10,295 nt of DNA from DASSJF01 sp035280345 (GCA_035280345.1 DATEGA010000039.1:1-10295), one strand, 5' to 3'; positions 1 through 6,936 are shown, numbered from the stretch's first letter. The notes: a model not told the origin generated them from the sequence alone. Numbers and translations: made by a program.

Positions 1-153
1 GCCGAGGTGGCCGCGGCGGCCGGCGTCGAGCTCACGCGCATCGGCGAGGTGCTCCCGGAACGCGCGGGACGGTCGCTCGTCACGGCGGCGGGTGCGGTGC
101 CGCTCCGGCCGGCCGGTTGGGATCATCTCGCCCCCCGCGCGGCGTTTAGGTAG
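1..153 (+). CDS. thiL: Thiamine-monophosphate kinase, C-terminal end (partial)
   Basis: Only the last 50 codons are in the window; the reading frame is open from base 1 and stops at TAG 151-153. The visible tail reads GVELTRIGEV, then a short variable part, then PAGWDHL near the end. This matches the ThiL C-terminus, where a 'vtvIGeV' strand is followed by a 'GydHF'-like motif. ThiL phosphorylates thiamine monophosphate with ATP to give thiamine pyrophosphate, in the cytosol. The thiD gene starts 14 bases downstream, which fits a thiamine operon and strengthens the call. The assignment rests on a short C-terminal stretch and on context. Another PurM/AIR-synthase-like protein (SelD, HypE) is less likely because of the thiD neighbour. 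Confidence 0.75.
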   Translation, partial: AEVAAAAGVELTRIGEVLPERAGRSLVTAAGAVPLRPAGWDHLAPRAAFR

Positions 154-167
154 GAAGGGGTCAGCGT

Positions 168-980
168 ATGCGAATCGCACGGGCATTGACGATCGCGGGA
201 TCCGACTCGGGCGGCGGGGCGGGCATGCAGGCCGACTTGAAGACGTTTTCCGCTTTGGGGGTCTTCGGCCTCACCGCGGTCACCGCAATCACCGCCCAGA
301 ACACCCGGGACGTGACGGGGATCGTCGACATCGCGCCGGAGATGGTGGCGCGACAGGTCGACGCGGTCGTCTCGGACATCGGCGTCGACGCCGCGAAAAC
401 CGGCATGCTCAGCAGCGCCTCGATCATCCACGCCGTCGCCGAGCGGATCCGGCACCATCGCCTGGAGCGCCTCGTCGTCGATCCCGTGATGATTGCGAAA
501 GGTGGCGCCCGGCTGCTGCGGCCGGACGCGGTGGACGCGCTGAGGCAACACATCCTGCCGCTCGCGCTGGTGGTGACGCCGAACCTGCCGGAAGCCGAGG
601 CGCTCTGCGGGCGGCGGATCGAGACGCGCGCGCAGATGGACGAGGCCGCGCGGCGGATCGCAGACCTGGGTCCGCGCTACGTCGTCGTGAAGGGCGGCCA
701 CCTCGAAGGCACCGCCGTGGATGCGGTGTACGACGGCGCACGCTTCGAGCACCTCGAGGCGCCGCGGATCGCCACGCGCAATACGCACGGCACGGGGTGC
801 GTGTTCTCGGCGGCGGTCACCGCCGGGCTGGCGCGCGGCGACGAGGTGTCCGCGGCGATTCGGGCCGCGAAGACGTTCATCACCGGCGCGATCGAGCACG
901 CGGTCGCCGTCGGCGGGGGGCACGGCCCGGTCAATCCGATGTGGCGCCGGGAGGCCGCCCCGGCGGGGCCGGGCAAGTAG
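168..980 (+). CDS. thiD: Hydroxymethylpyrimidine / phosphomethylpyrimidine kinase
   Basis: A 270-residue ribokinase-fold kinase of normal ThiD length. It phosphorylates HMP and then HMP-phosphate to HMP-diphosphate, which is coupled to the thiazole unit in thiamine synthesis. The N-terminus carries the family signature AGSDSGGGAGMQAD (from residue 10), followed by SALGVFG and TAITAQNT. The C-terminal anion-hole and catalytic motif is THGTGC, with Cys at residue 211. VDPVM in the middle is also typical. The ATG at 168 is preceded by a purine-rich ribosome site (AGGAAGGGG, 152-160) just after the thiL stop. ThiE is not fused to it and is not in the window. Since thiL precedes it directly, the two probably form one transcript. 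Pyridoxal kinase (PdxK/PdxY) is an alternative within the fold, but the N-terminal motif and context favour ThiD. Confidence 0.95.
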   Translation: MRIARALTIAGSDSGGGAGMQADLKTFSALGVFGLTAVTAITAQNTRDVTGIVDIAPEMVARQVDAVVSDIGVDAAKTGMLSSASIIHAVAERIRHHRLERLVVDPVMIAKGGARLLRPDAVDALRQHILPLALVVTPNLPEAEALCGRRIETRAQMDEAARRIADLGPRYVVVKGGHLEGTAVDAVYDGARFEHLEAPRIATRNTHGTGCVFSAAVTAGLARGDEVSAAIRAAKTFITGAIEHAVAVGGGHGPVNPMWRREAAPAGPGK

Positions 981-1012
981 CGCGACAACACCAGACGGAG
1001 GACACACGCACG

Positions 1013-1930
1013 ATGGCTGATTACATGGTCCGCGCCACGGTCGCCGGCGAACGGGTTCGCGCGCTCGCGACGGTTACGACGGAGATGGTGGAGGACGCCC
1101 GCATCCGGCACACGACGTCCGCGACGGCGACCGCGGCGCTCGGCCGGACGCTGACGGCGGCGGCGCTGCTTTCGGCGGGCCTCAAAGAGGGCCAGGTCGT
1201 CACGCTCCGCGTGCTCGGCGACGGCCCGGCGGGCGGGATCATCACACAGGCGGACGCGGGCGGTCGTGTGCGCGGCTACGTTATGAACCCGCAGGCCGAC
1301 CTGCCGGCGACGCCGGCGCGCAAACTCGACGTCGGCGGCCTTGTCGGACGCAACGGGGCGCTCCACGTGACGCGCGATCTTGGCATGCGGACGCCGTATT
1401 ACGGCTCCGCGCCGCTCGTTTCAGGCGAGATCGCCGAGGACCTGGCCGCCTACTTCGCGCGATCTGAGCAGGTGCCGTCGGCGGTGGCCCTCGGCGTCCT
1501 CGTCGGGCGCGACCTCCGCGTGCTCGCCGCGGGCGGGCTCTGCGTGCAGGCGCTGCCCGGGGCGGATCCCGAGGTCGTGGCGCGGATCGAGGAGCGGATG
1601 CGGTCGCTGCCGCCGATCACGGATCTCGTCGCGGCCGGCCGGACTCCCGAGCAACTTCTTGAGGCGGCGCTCGACGGTCTGGCGTCGGAGGCTCCCAGCA
1701 CGGGCCCCGTCGCGTTCGCGTGCCGCTGCAGCCGCGAGCGGGTGGAGGGGATGCTGAGCGTGCTGGGCGCCGATGAGCTGGAGGCGCTGCTTGCGCAGGA
1801 AGGACGGGCCGAGGTGACGTGCCGATTCTGCGGGGACCGCTACGTGCTGACCGAAGAGGAGCTGCGCGCGCTGATAGACGCCCTCCGGCACGGGACACAG
1901 ACGCCCCGCGCCGGAGGTGCGGCCGTCTAA
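1013..1930 (+). CDS. hslO: Redox-regulated chaperone Hsp33
   Basis: A 305-residue cytosolic holdase chaperone that binds unfolding proteins under oxidative stress. In the family, reduced Hsp33 holds Zn through four cysteines and is inactive; disulfide formation releases Zn and turns it on. The four cysteines are visible in the expected C-terminal pattern: C237-x-C239, a gap of 30 residues, then C270-x-x-C273 (CRFCGDRY). The N-terminal domain shows the usual start (ADYMVRATVAGERVRAL) and the GPAGGI and GYVMNP motifs. The ATG at 1013 was chosen because GGAGGA (997-1002) lies 10 bases upstream and homologous sequence begins there; the same frame is open from 92 only as an arginine-rich shadow of thiD. 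It lies 32 bp after thiD and may be cotranscribed with it, although the functions are unrelated. It converges with rpmB. Confidence 0.95.
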   Translation: MADYMVRATVAGERVRALATVTTEMVEDARIRHTTSATATAALGRTLTAAALLSAGLKEGQVVTLRVLGDGPAGGIITQADAGGRVRGYVMNPQADLPATPARKLDVGGLVGRNGALHVTRDLGMRTPYYGSAPLVSGEIAEDLAAYFARSEQVPSAVALGVLVGRDLRVLAAGGLCVQALPGADPEVVARIEERMRSLPPITDLVAAGRTPEQLLEAALDGLASEAPSTGPVAFACRCSRERVEGMLSVLGADELEALLAQEGRAEVTCRFCGDRYVLTEEELRALIDALRHGTQTPRAGGAAV

Positions 1931-1933
1931 ACC

Positions 1934-1949
1934 CGGGTCAGGCGACCCG
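1934..1949. terminator. Possible bidirectional terminator hairpin between hslO and rpmB
   Basis: A perfect 6-bp stem CGGGTC / GACCCG (1934-1939 with 1944-1949) with the 4-base loop AGGC sits in the 7-bp gap between the convergent genes and overlaps the rpmB stop codon. On the - strand the stem is followed by GGTTTAGA, a short T run. On the + strand only a broken CTTGACCTT follows. It is therefore a weak candidate intrinsic terminator, more plausible for rpmB than for hslO. Confidence 0.35.
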
Positions 1950-2129
1950 CTTGACCTTGCCGGCTTTGAGACAGGACGTGCAGACCATCACGCGCTTGGC
2001 CGTGCCGCCGATCATCGCGCGGACCCGCTGCAGATTGGGATTGAACCGCCGCTTGGTCTTGTGATGCGAGTGGCTGACTCGATACCCCGTGCGCGGCTCC
2101 TTGCCGCACACGGCGCAACGCCGTGCCAT
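1938..2129 (-). CDS. rpmB: 50S ribosomal protein L28 (zinc-ribbon form)
   Basis: A 63-residue basic protein of normal length for bL28 in Bacillota and relatives. It starts MARRCAVCGK and continues with the typical RTGYRVSHSH and KTKRRFNPNLQ segments, ending in KAGKVKRVA. Two CxxC pairs, C5/C8 and C50/C53, make this the Zn-binding (C+) form. L28 is a structural component of the large ribosomal subunit. The ATG (complement of 2127-2129) is preceded by the purine run GAGAGGGGG, and the longer open frame upstream has no homology. It is monocistronic, convergent with hslO and divergent from recG. An rpmB divergent from the recG region is a known arrangement in Bacillota, where asp23/DAK-phosphatase genes often lie between; none are present here. 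Confidence 0.97.
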   Translation of the reverse strand: MARRCAVCGKEPRTGYRVSHSHHKTKRRFNPNLQRVRAMIGGTAKRVMVCTSCLKAGKVKRVA

Positions 2130-2160
2130 GGGATAAACCCCCTCTCGGATGACGCGGGTA

Positions 2161-2190
2161 AGTCTAGCACACGACCACGGGGAGGGGCAA
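2161..2190 (-). promoter_or_regulatory. Sigma-70 promoter for rpmB with extended -10
   Basis: Read on the - strand: -35 TTGCCC (complement of 2185-2190), an 18-base spacer ending in TGC, then -10 TAGACT (complement of 2161-2166). The TG-n element directly before the -10 makes it an extended -10 promoter. The predicted start is about 25 bases upstream of the rpmB ATG, leaving just enough leader for the ribosome site. Called by inspection only. Confidence 0.55.
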
Positions 2191-2264
2191 CGTCCCGACT
2201 GTAGAACATGGACCCAACGCACGATACGATCACACACGTCCCAACACACGACGCAGATCGACGC

Positions 2265-2270
2265 AGGAGG
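2265..2270 (+). promoter_or_regulatory. Ribosome binding site deciding the recG start
   Basis: AGGAGG, a full Shine-Dalgarno core, ends 12 bases before the ATG at 2283. The alternative in-frame ATG at 2208 has no comparable site at normal spacing; the nearest purine run is about 20 bases away. That ATG also lies 18 bases from the rpmB -35 element, in what should be the divergent promoter region. Confidence 0.6.
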
Positions 2271-2282
2271 GCCGGGGCGGGC

Positions 2283-4424
2283 ATGGCGAGCGTTGGCAAG
2301 GCACCGGCCCGCGAAACCGTCCCGCCGTCCCTCGACACCCCGCTTCGCTATCTCTCCGGCGTCGGCCCGAAGCGGGCTGAGCGGCTCGAAGAGGGCCTCG
2401 GTCTCCGCACCGTGGCCGACCTGCTGTACCGGCCCCCCCGGCGCGTCGAGGACCGGCGCACCCTGCGCCAGATCTACGACCTCGTGCACGGCGGCATCGA
2501 GACGGTCGAGGGGACCGTGGGCAGCATCCGCGCGTTCCGCGTGAGGCGGCGTCGGAACTTCGTCATCGTAAGGGCCGCCATCACCGACGGCTCAGGGGTC
2601 TTGCACGTCGTCTGGTACAACCAGGGGTACATCGTCCGGCAGTTACCCGCCGGCGCACGGGTCATCCTCCACGGACGCGTGCAGCGGCAGGGCGGCGAGA
2701 TCCAGATGATCGCCCCCGAGTTCGAAGTCCTCGAACCCGGCGAAGACACGCTGCACGCGGGACGGATCGTACCGGTGTACGGCGCCACGGAGGGCGTCAC
2801 TCAACGCGTGCTCCGCACCATGGTGATGCGGGCGCTCGACGAGCACGCCCCGGCCGCGCAGGAGTGGCTGCCGGACGGCCTCCGCGAACGGTATGCGTTT
2901 CCGCCGGTGGCCGCGGCGCTCCGGAGCCTGCACTTTCCGGAGACGGAAGATGAGCAGCGCACCGCGCGCGAACGCCTGGCGTACGAGGAACTGCTGCTGT
3001 TCCAGACCCTCATGCTGCAGCACAAGCAGGCCCGCCAGCGCGAACCCAAAGGTATCCGCTACGGTGGCGCCGCCCCATTGCTCGAGCGATTCGAGGCCCG
3101 CCTCCCGTACCGGTTGACGCGCGCGCAGCGGCGGGTCGTGAACGAAATCGCCCGCGACATGAACGCCCCGCACCCGATGAACCGGCTGCTGCAGGGCGAC
3201 GTAGGATCCGGCAAGACCGTCGTCGCGGCCGAGGCGCTGCTGCGCTGCATCGGCGGCGGCGCGCAGGGCGCGCTGATGGCGCCGACCGAGATCCTCGCGG
3301 GTCAGCACTATCTGACGCTGAAAGAGCTGCTCGAGCCGATCGGCGTGACGGTGGTGCTGCTGATCGGTGGACTCTCGCGCACCGGGCGGGCGGAGGCGCT
3401 GGACCTGATCCGCGGCGGCGGGGCCGATCTCGTCATCGGCACGCACGCGCTGATTGAAGAAGACGTCAGCTTTTCCCGGCTCGGCCTGGTCGTGGTCGAC
3501 GAGCAGCACCGCTTCGGCGTTGCGCAGCGGGCCGCGCTGCGCGGCAAAGGCACGCGGCCGGACGTGCTGGTCATGACCGCGACCCCGATCCCGCGCACGC
3601 TCGCCTTGTCGCTGTACGGCGATCTCGACGTCTCGATCCTCGACGAGATGCCGCCGGGACGCACGCCCATCAAGACCCTCGTCCGATCGAGCGCCAGCCG
3701 CCCGCAGATCTACGCGTGGGTTGCCGGCCAGGTCCGGGAGGGTCGCCAGGCGTACGTCGTCTGCCCGCTCATCGAGGAGAGCGACAAACTCCAAGTCGAG
3801 GCCGCGGCCGGGCTCGCCGAGCGGCTCCAGGCCGGTCCTCTGGCGGGGCTCCGCGTCGGACTTCTGCACGGCCGGATGAAGGTCGACGATCGGGACAAGA
3901 CCATGCACGCCCTCCGCGAGGGGTCGATCGACGTCCTCGTCGCGACGACCGTCATCGAGGTCGGCATCGACGTGGCGAATGCGACGGTCATGGTCATCGA
4001 GGATGCCGACCGATTCGGGCTTTCGCAGCTCCACCAGTTGCGCGGGCGCGTCGGCCGAGGGCAGCACGCCTCATACTGCGTGCTGGTCGGCGACCCGAAG
4101 ACCGAGGACGGCGGCCTTCGGCTCGAGGCGATGCATCAGACGGCCGACGGCTTCGAGATCGCGCAGCGGGACCTCGAACTCCGCGGCATCGGCGAGCTGC
4201 TCGGTGAGACCGGGCGCGAAGCGCTGCGGCAGCACGGTCTTCGCGGCGACCTCAAGATCGCGGATCTGGTGCGTGACCGCGAGTGGCTCGAGCGAGCGCG
4301 CACGGACGCGGCGGCGATGCTCGTCAAGGACCCCGCGCTCCGGCAGCCGGCACACCGGCCGGTTGCCGAGGCGCTTCGGGCGCGCTTCGGCGCCGCGCCG
4401 ATCGAGAACGTGCGGGTCGGGTAA
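2283..4424 (+). CDS. recG: ATP-dependent DNA helicase RecG
   Basis: A 713-residue superfamily 2 helicase/translocase that regresses stalled replication forks and remodels branched DNA; E. coli RecG has 693 residues. The N-terminal segment LRYLSGVGPKRAERL (from residue 21) and an OB-fold wedge domain (about 75-155) are followed by the helicase core. Walker A is GDVGSGKT (305-312), the DEAH-type box is DEQH (406-409), motif III is TATPIPRT (432-439), and motif VI is QLRGRVGRG (585-593). IEDADRFG and the RecG-specific tail (LELRGIGELLGE) are also present, so the gene looks intact. The same frame is open 25 codons further upstream to an ATG at 2208; I prefer 2283 because of the AGGAGG site. It overlaps rsmD by one base (TAATG), so the two are probably translationally coupled. 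Confidence 0.96.
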   Translation: MASVGKAPARETVPPSLDTPLRYLSGVGPKRAERLEEGLGLRTVADLLYRPPRRVEDRRTLRQIYDLVHGGIETVEGTVGSIRAFRVRRRRNFVIVRAAITDGSGVLHVVWYNQGYIVRQLPAGARVILHGRVQRQGGEIQMIAPEFEVLEPGEDTLHAGRIVPVYGATEGVTQRVLRTMVMRALDEHAPAAQEWLPDGLRERYAFPPVAAALRSLHFPETEDEQRTARERLAYEELLLFQTLMLQHKQARQREPKGIRYGGAAPLLERFEARLPYRLTRAQRRVVNEIARDMNAPHPMNRLLQGDVGSGKTVVAAEALLRCIGGGAQGALMAPTEILAGQHYLTLKELLEPIGVTVVLLIGGLSRTGRAEALDLIRGGGADLVIGTHALIEEDVSFSRLGLVVVDEQHRFGVAQRAALRGKGTRPDVLVMTATPIPRTLALSLYGDLDVSILDEMPPGRTPIKTLVRSSASRPQIYAWVAGQVREGRQAYVVCPLIEESDKLQVEAAAGLAERLQAGPLAGLRVGLLHGRMKVDDRDKTMHALREGSIDVLVATTVIEVGIDVANATVMVIEDADRFGLSQLHQLRGRVGRGQHASYCVLVGDPKTEDGGLRLEAMHQTADGFEIAQRDLELRGIGELLGETGREALRQHGLRGDLKIADLVRDREWLERARTDAAAMLVKDPALRQPAHRPVAEALRARFGAAPIENVRVG

Positions 4425-5026
4425 TGCGCGTCACCTCCGGGTCGGCGAAAGGCACGCACCTTCGGGCGCCCGGCGCCGGGGTTCGTCCGACCTCCGATCG
4501 GGTGAAGGAGGCGCTGTTCAACGCGCTCGCGCCGCGCCTCGCCGACGCGCGCGTTCTCGACCTTTTCGCCGGGACCGGGGCGCTCGGCATCGAGGCACTG
4601 AGCCGTGGGGCGGCCCGGTCGGTCTTCATCGAGCGAGACCCCCGGATGGTCGCCGCAATTCGCCGGAACCTCGCCGCGGCGCACGTCGACGATCGCGCGG
4701 AGGCCCGCCGGGGTTCGGTGCCGGCCGCCCTCGATGCGATCGAACGCGAGGGCGCGGCGTTCGACCTGATCGTGCTCGATCCGCCGTACGGACAGGAGCT
4801 GCCGGCGCGCACGCTGCGGCGCCTCGCGGATTCGCCGCTGCTCGCGCCCGGCGGCATCATCGCCGCGGACGGCCACTGGCGCGACGACCCGGGCGAGATC
4901 CCGGGGCTGCGCCGGGTCCGGGACGCGCGCTACGGCGAGACCGGCCTGTGGTTCTACGTCAGGCAGGAACCCGCGGATCCGGCCGGGGGTCCTGCAAAGA
5001 TCGAAGAAGGTGGTGACGCGGAATGA
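4424..5026 (+). CDS. rsmD: 16S rRNA (guanine966-N2)-methyltransferase RsmD
   Basis: A 200-residue Rossmann-fold, SAM-dependent methyltransferase (E. coli RsmD has 198 residues). It modifies G966 (E. coli numbering) of 16S rRNA during 30S assembly. The family N-terminal motif RPTSDRVKEALFN is near residue 20. The SAM-binding motif I is DLFAGTG (46-52). The catalytic NPPY-type motif appears as DPPYG (119-123), the form usual in RsmD. The ATG overlaps the recG stop by one base and its own stop overlaps the coaD start (ATGA), so translational coupling is likely. The recG-rsmD-coaD order is widespread in Bacillota and related phyla and supports orthology. Residues after about 185 form a short low-complexity tail rich in Gly, Ala and Glu. 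Confidence 0.95.
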   Translation: MRVTSGSAKGTHLRAPGAGVRPTSDRVKEALFNALAPRLADARVLDLFAGTGALGIEALSRGAARSVFIERDPRMVAAIRRNLAAAHVDDRAEARRGSVPAALDAIEREGAAFDLIVLDPPYGQELPARTLRRLADSPLLAPGGIIAADGHWRDDPGEIPGLRRVRDARYGETGLWFYVRQEPADPAGGPAKIEEGGDAE

Positions 5027-5526
5027 CGAGGACGGACGGTGTCACCGCGCTCTACCCCGGCAGCTTCGACCCGGTGCACAACGGCCACATCGACATCATC
5101 GTCCGGGCGCGGCGCGTCTTCGGCCGCGTCGTCGTCGCCGTCGCCAACAACGTCGGCAAGCAGGCGATGTTTTCCACCGAAGACCGCGTCGAGATGCTGC
5201 GCGTCGCGATGGCGGGGCAGGAGGGCATCGACGTGCGGGCGTTCGAGGGCCTCACCGTCGAGTTCGCCGCCTCGATCCACGCCGGCGTGATCGTCCGGGG
5301 TTTGCGGGCCAACGAAGATTTCGAGTTCGAATTGAAGATGGCCGCGATGAACAAGCGCCTCCACCCGGAAATCGAGACCGTGTTCATGATGACGAGTCCG
5401 GAATACGCGTACTTGAGCTCCACGCTGATCCGCGAGGTGACGTCATTCGGCGGCTCCGTCGCCGGGTTGATTCCGGCGGCGGTGGAAGAGCGCCTCGCGA
5501 AGCCGTCAAAGCCGCGCCGCGGGTGA
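5023..5526 (+). CDS. coaD: Phosphopantetheine adenylyltransferase
   Basis: A 167-residue nucleotidyltransferase that catalyses the penultimate step of CoA synthesis: ATP + 4'-phosphopantetheine gives dephospho-CoA + PPi. It is normally a cytosolic hexamer. The N-terminal YPGSFDPVHNGH (residues 11-22) contains the HxGH nucleotide-binding motif as HNGH (19-22). The C-terminal ISSTxIRE motif appears as LSSTLIRE (131-138), and the family segment VRGLRANEDFEFE is intact. The ATG overlaps the rsmD stop by 4 bases, with the purine-rich GAAGAAGGTGG upstream. The stop overlaps the GTG of the next gene by 4 bases. CoA made here is also the source of the phosphopantetheine arm of the acyl carrier protein used by the fab genes downstream. 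Confidence 0.97.
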   Translation: MTRTDGVTALYPGSFDPVHNGHIDIIVRARRVFGRVVVAVANNVGKQAMFSTEDRVEMLRVAMAGQEGIDVRAFEGLTVEFAASIHAGVIVRGLRANEDFEFELKMAAMNKRLHPEIETVFMMTSPEYAYLSSTLIREVTSFGGSVAGLIPAAVEERLAKPSKPRRG

Positions 5527-6269
5527 ATGCCCACACCGTGTTCTTGCAGGCCGCGCTGAACGGCGACCGGATTCACCCGGCGTCCCCCCGCAATCCGACC
5601 GCCATCGCGCAAGCGGCCCGGGCGGCCGTGGACGCCGGCGCTCACTCGGTACATGTTCACGCGTTTGACGATACCGGCCGGGAGACTCTCGAGGGTGCCG
5701 CCTGCGCCAAGGTGCTGCGGGCAATCCGAACGCTCTGCCCGGCGACGCCGATTTCCTTCACAACCTCGGCGGCGATTATCGGAGATCCTGGAGAGCGCTT
5801 CAACGTCGTCGAGGCCTGGGACGCAAATCCTGACCTTGTCACCGCGAATCAAGGAGAACCGGGCATTGTCGGACTGTGTGAGTTACTACTGTCCCGAGGC
5901 GTCGGCATCGAGGCTGGGTTGCTGAGCGTCGAAGACGCGCGCGCCTTCGTGCGGTCCGGCCTCCATGACCGCTGTCGCCGCGTCCTCATCGAGCCGCTCG
6001 ACGCCGATCCCGATCGGGCGGTTGAGCACGCCGCCCAAATGGAAGCGATCGTGGCGGCGGCGGGCATCACGCTGGAGCAGGTTCACCACGGAGAAGGCAT
6101 CGCGTGTTGGGCAGTCAATCGACGCGGACTCGATCGGGGCCACGGCATCCGCACCGGGTTGGAAGACGTCACGGTGCTGCCGGACGGCGAGCGGGCGAGG
6201 GACAACGCCGATCTGGTCGCGGCGGCCTCGCGATTGATCGCCGCGCACGTGCGGTCGTTACGTGGGTGA
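5523..6269 (+). CDS. Beta-keto acid cleavage enzyme family protein (BKACE, DUF849), substrate unknown
   Basis: A 248-residue TIM-barrel protein of the BKACE family, whose founding member Kce cleaves 3-keto-5-aminohexanoate with acetyl-CoA in lysine fermentation. Characterised members condense a beta-keto acid with acetyl-CoA and release acetoacetate and a new acyl-CoA. Visible marks are LQAALNGDRIHPASP at the N-terminus, the metal-binding VHVHA (His44, His46), and RTGLED near the C-terminus. Glu214 in that last motif matches the third Zn ligand of the family's RVGLEDN motif. It is shorter than the usual 270-310 residues. The GTG at 5523 overlaps the coaD stop and has no clear ribosome site, so translation probably depends on coupling. 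Base composition is lower than its neighbours (about 60% GC in a 180-base hand count against about 74% in rsmD), which suggests acquisition. Gene context does not reveal the substrate. Confidence 0.85.
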   Translation: MNAHTVFLQAALNGDRIHPASPRNPTAIAQAARAAVDAGAHSVHVHAFDDTGRETLEGAACAKVLRAIRTLCPATPISFTTSAAIIGDPGERFNVVEAWDANPDLVTANQGEPGIVGLCELLLSRGVGIEAGLLSVEDARAFVRSGLHDRCRRVLIEPLDADPDRAVEHAAQMEAIVAAAGITLEQVHHGEGIACWAVNRRGLDRGHGIRTGLEDVTVLPDGERARDNADLVAAASRLIAAHVRSLRG

Positions 6270-6293
6270 AACGCTATCCGGCCCCGCGTTGCC

Positions 6294-6323
6294 TTGACAA
6301 TAGAAACGGGCCGTCCGTATAAT
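6294..6323 (+). promoter_or_regulatory. Perfect-consensus sigma-70 promoter for yceD-rpmF-plsX-fab
   Basis: TTGACA (6294-6299) and TATAAT (6318-6323) both match the consensus at all six positions, with an 18-base spacer. Predicted transcription start is about 6330, giving a leader of about 55 bases to the yceD GTG. The stretch is AT-richer than its surroundings. No other promoter as strong was seen in the window, so it is the likely driver of the downstream ribosomal and fatty-acid genes. Confidence 0.85.
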
Positions 6324-6339
6324 GAACGCGTGTTCGTGT

Positions 6340-6360
6340 GCCCGGCGAGATCCGCCGGGT
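6340..6360 (+). promoter_or_regulatory. Stem-loop in the yceD leader
   Basis: CCCGGCG (6341-6347) pairs perfectly with CGCCGGG (6353-6359) around the 5-base loop AGATC, and a flanking G-U pair (6340/6360) can extend it. It lies about 10 bases after the predicted transcript start and ends 10 bases before the ribosome site GAGAGGG (6371-6377). No T run follows, so it does not look like a terminator. It may stabilise the 5' end of the mRNA or regulate translation; function is inferred only. Confidence 0.45.
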
Positions 6361-6385
6361 ACTGTGTTGTGAGAGGGTGTCGCAC

Positions 6386-6922
6386 GTGCGCGTGAACGTG
6401 AGTGAGCTGCTGGCGGACCGCGACGGCGTCCGGGTGCTCGCGTTCGCAGAACCGCTGCCCGCGCCGGCCGAGGACGTCGCCTTCGCCGAACCGGTCACCG
6501 GCGAAATCAGGCTGACCGGGACGCCGGGCGGCGTGTCCGTGCGCGGCCGCGTGCACGCGGTGGCCACCTGCATCTGCGGCGCCTGTCTTCGGCGCTTTCA
6601 GCTGCCGCTCGACGTGGACGTGACCGAGGAGTTCGGGCCGCGCAAGACGGAGCCTGAGGCGAACGACGCCGAGCGCGAGCTCACCGCCGGGGACTTTCTC
6701 GTACCGGTGGAACAGGGCGACACAATCGACGTCACGGACGTGGTCCGGCAACACGTACTGCTGGCGCTGCCGCTGGCGCCGCGTTGCCGGGACGACTGCC
6801 CCGGCTTGTGTCCCCGATGCGGCGCGGACCTCAACAACGGGCCGTGCGGGTGTGCGAGCGACGACGTGGATCCAAGACTTGAAGCCCTGCGGCGCTGGCG
6901 CGCCGGAGAAGGCCAAGTGTAG
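6386..6922 (+). CDS. yceD: YceD/DUF177 family protein, zinc-finger-bearing form
   Basis: A 178-residue protein of the YceD (DUF177) family, which almost always sits directly upstream of rpmF. The family is linked to 23S rRNA accumulation or 50S assembly, but its exact role is not settled. The middle has CICGAC (Cys62, Cys64, Cys67), matching the family 'C-x-x-C-L' segment. The tail carries six cysteines (134, 138, 142, 145, 154, 156) in the order CRDDCPGLCPRCG ... LNNGPCGC, then DPRLEAL, the Zn-binding ending typical of Bacillota and actinobacterial members. The GTG at 6386 was chosen because GAGAGGG (6371-6377) lies 8 bases upstream. Upstream in-frame GTGs at 6338 and 6377 fall in the leader stem-loop or in the ribosome site itself. 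The rpmF start follows 14 bases after the stop. Confidence 0.9.
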   Translation: MRVNVSELLADRDGVRVLAFAEPLPAPAEDVAFAEPVTGEIRLTGTPGGVSVRGRVHAVATCICGACLRRFQLPLDVDVTEEFGPRKTEPEANDAERELTAGDFLVPVEQGDTIDVTDVVRQHVLLALPLAPRCRDDCPGLCPRCGADLNNGPCGCASDDVDPRLEALRRWRAGEGQV

Positions 6923-6936
6923 GGGAGTGTGACGCC

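Noticed and set aside
92..1012. In-frame upstream extension of hslO giving a 612-residue open frame
   Set aside because: The extension is an Arg/Gly-rich out-of-frame reading of thiD; Hsp33 homology begins at 1013 with its own ribosome site.
2208..2282. Start of RecG at the first ATG
   Set aside because: There is no ribosome site at proper spacing and the encoded residues are not RecG-like; 2283 has AGGAGG. Kept as an open alternative.
2130..2489. N-terminal extension of rpmB to a 183-residue frame
   Set aside because: L28 homology starts at the ATG complementary to 2127-2129, after a good ribosome site; the extension covers the promoter and antisense recG.
2643..4067. 474-residue open frame on the - strand opposite recG
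   Set aside because: Long antisense frames are expected where third positions are nearly all G/C; no family motif is present and recG is fully supported.
5010..5522. Upstream in-frame extension of the BKACE gene through coaD
   Set aside because: It is the shadow of coaD in another frame; BKACE homology begins at the GTG at 5523.
5523..6269. A dedicated lysine-fermentation (kce) locus
   Set aside because: No partner genes such as kamA, kdd or kal are present; the BKACE gene stands alone among housekeeping genes.
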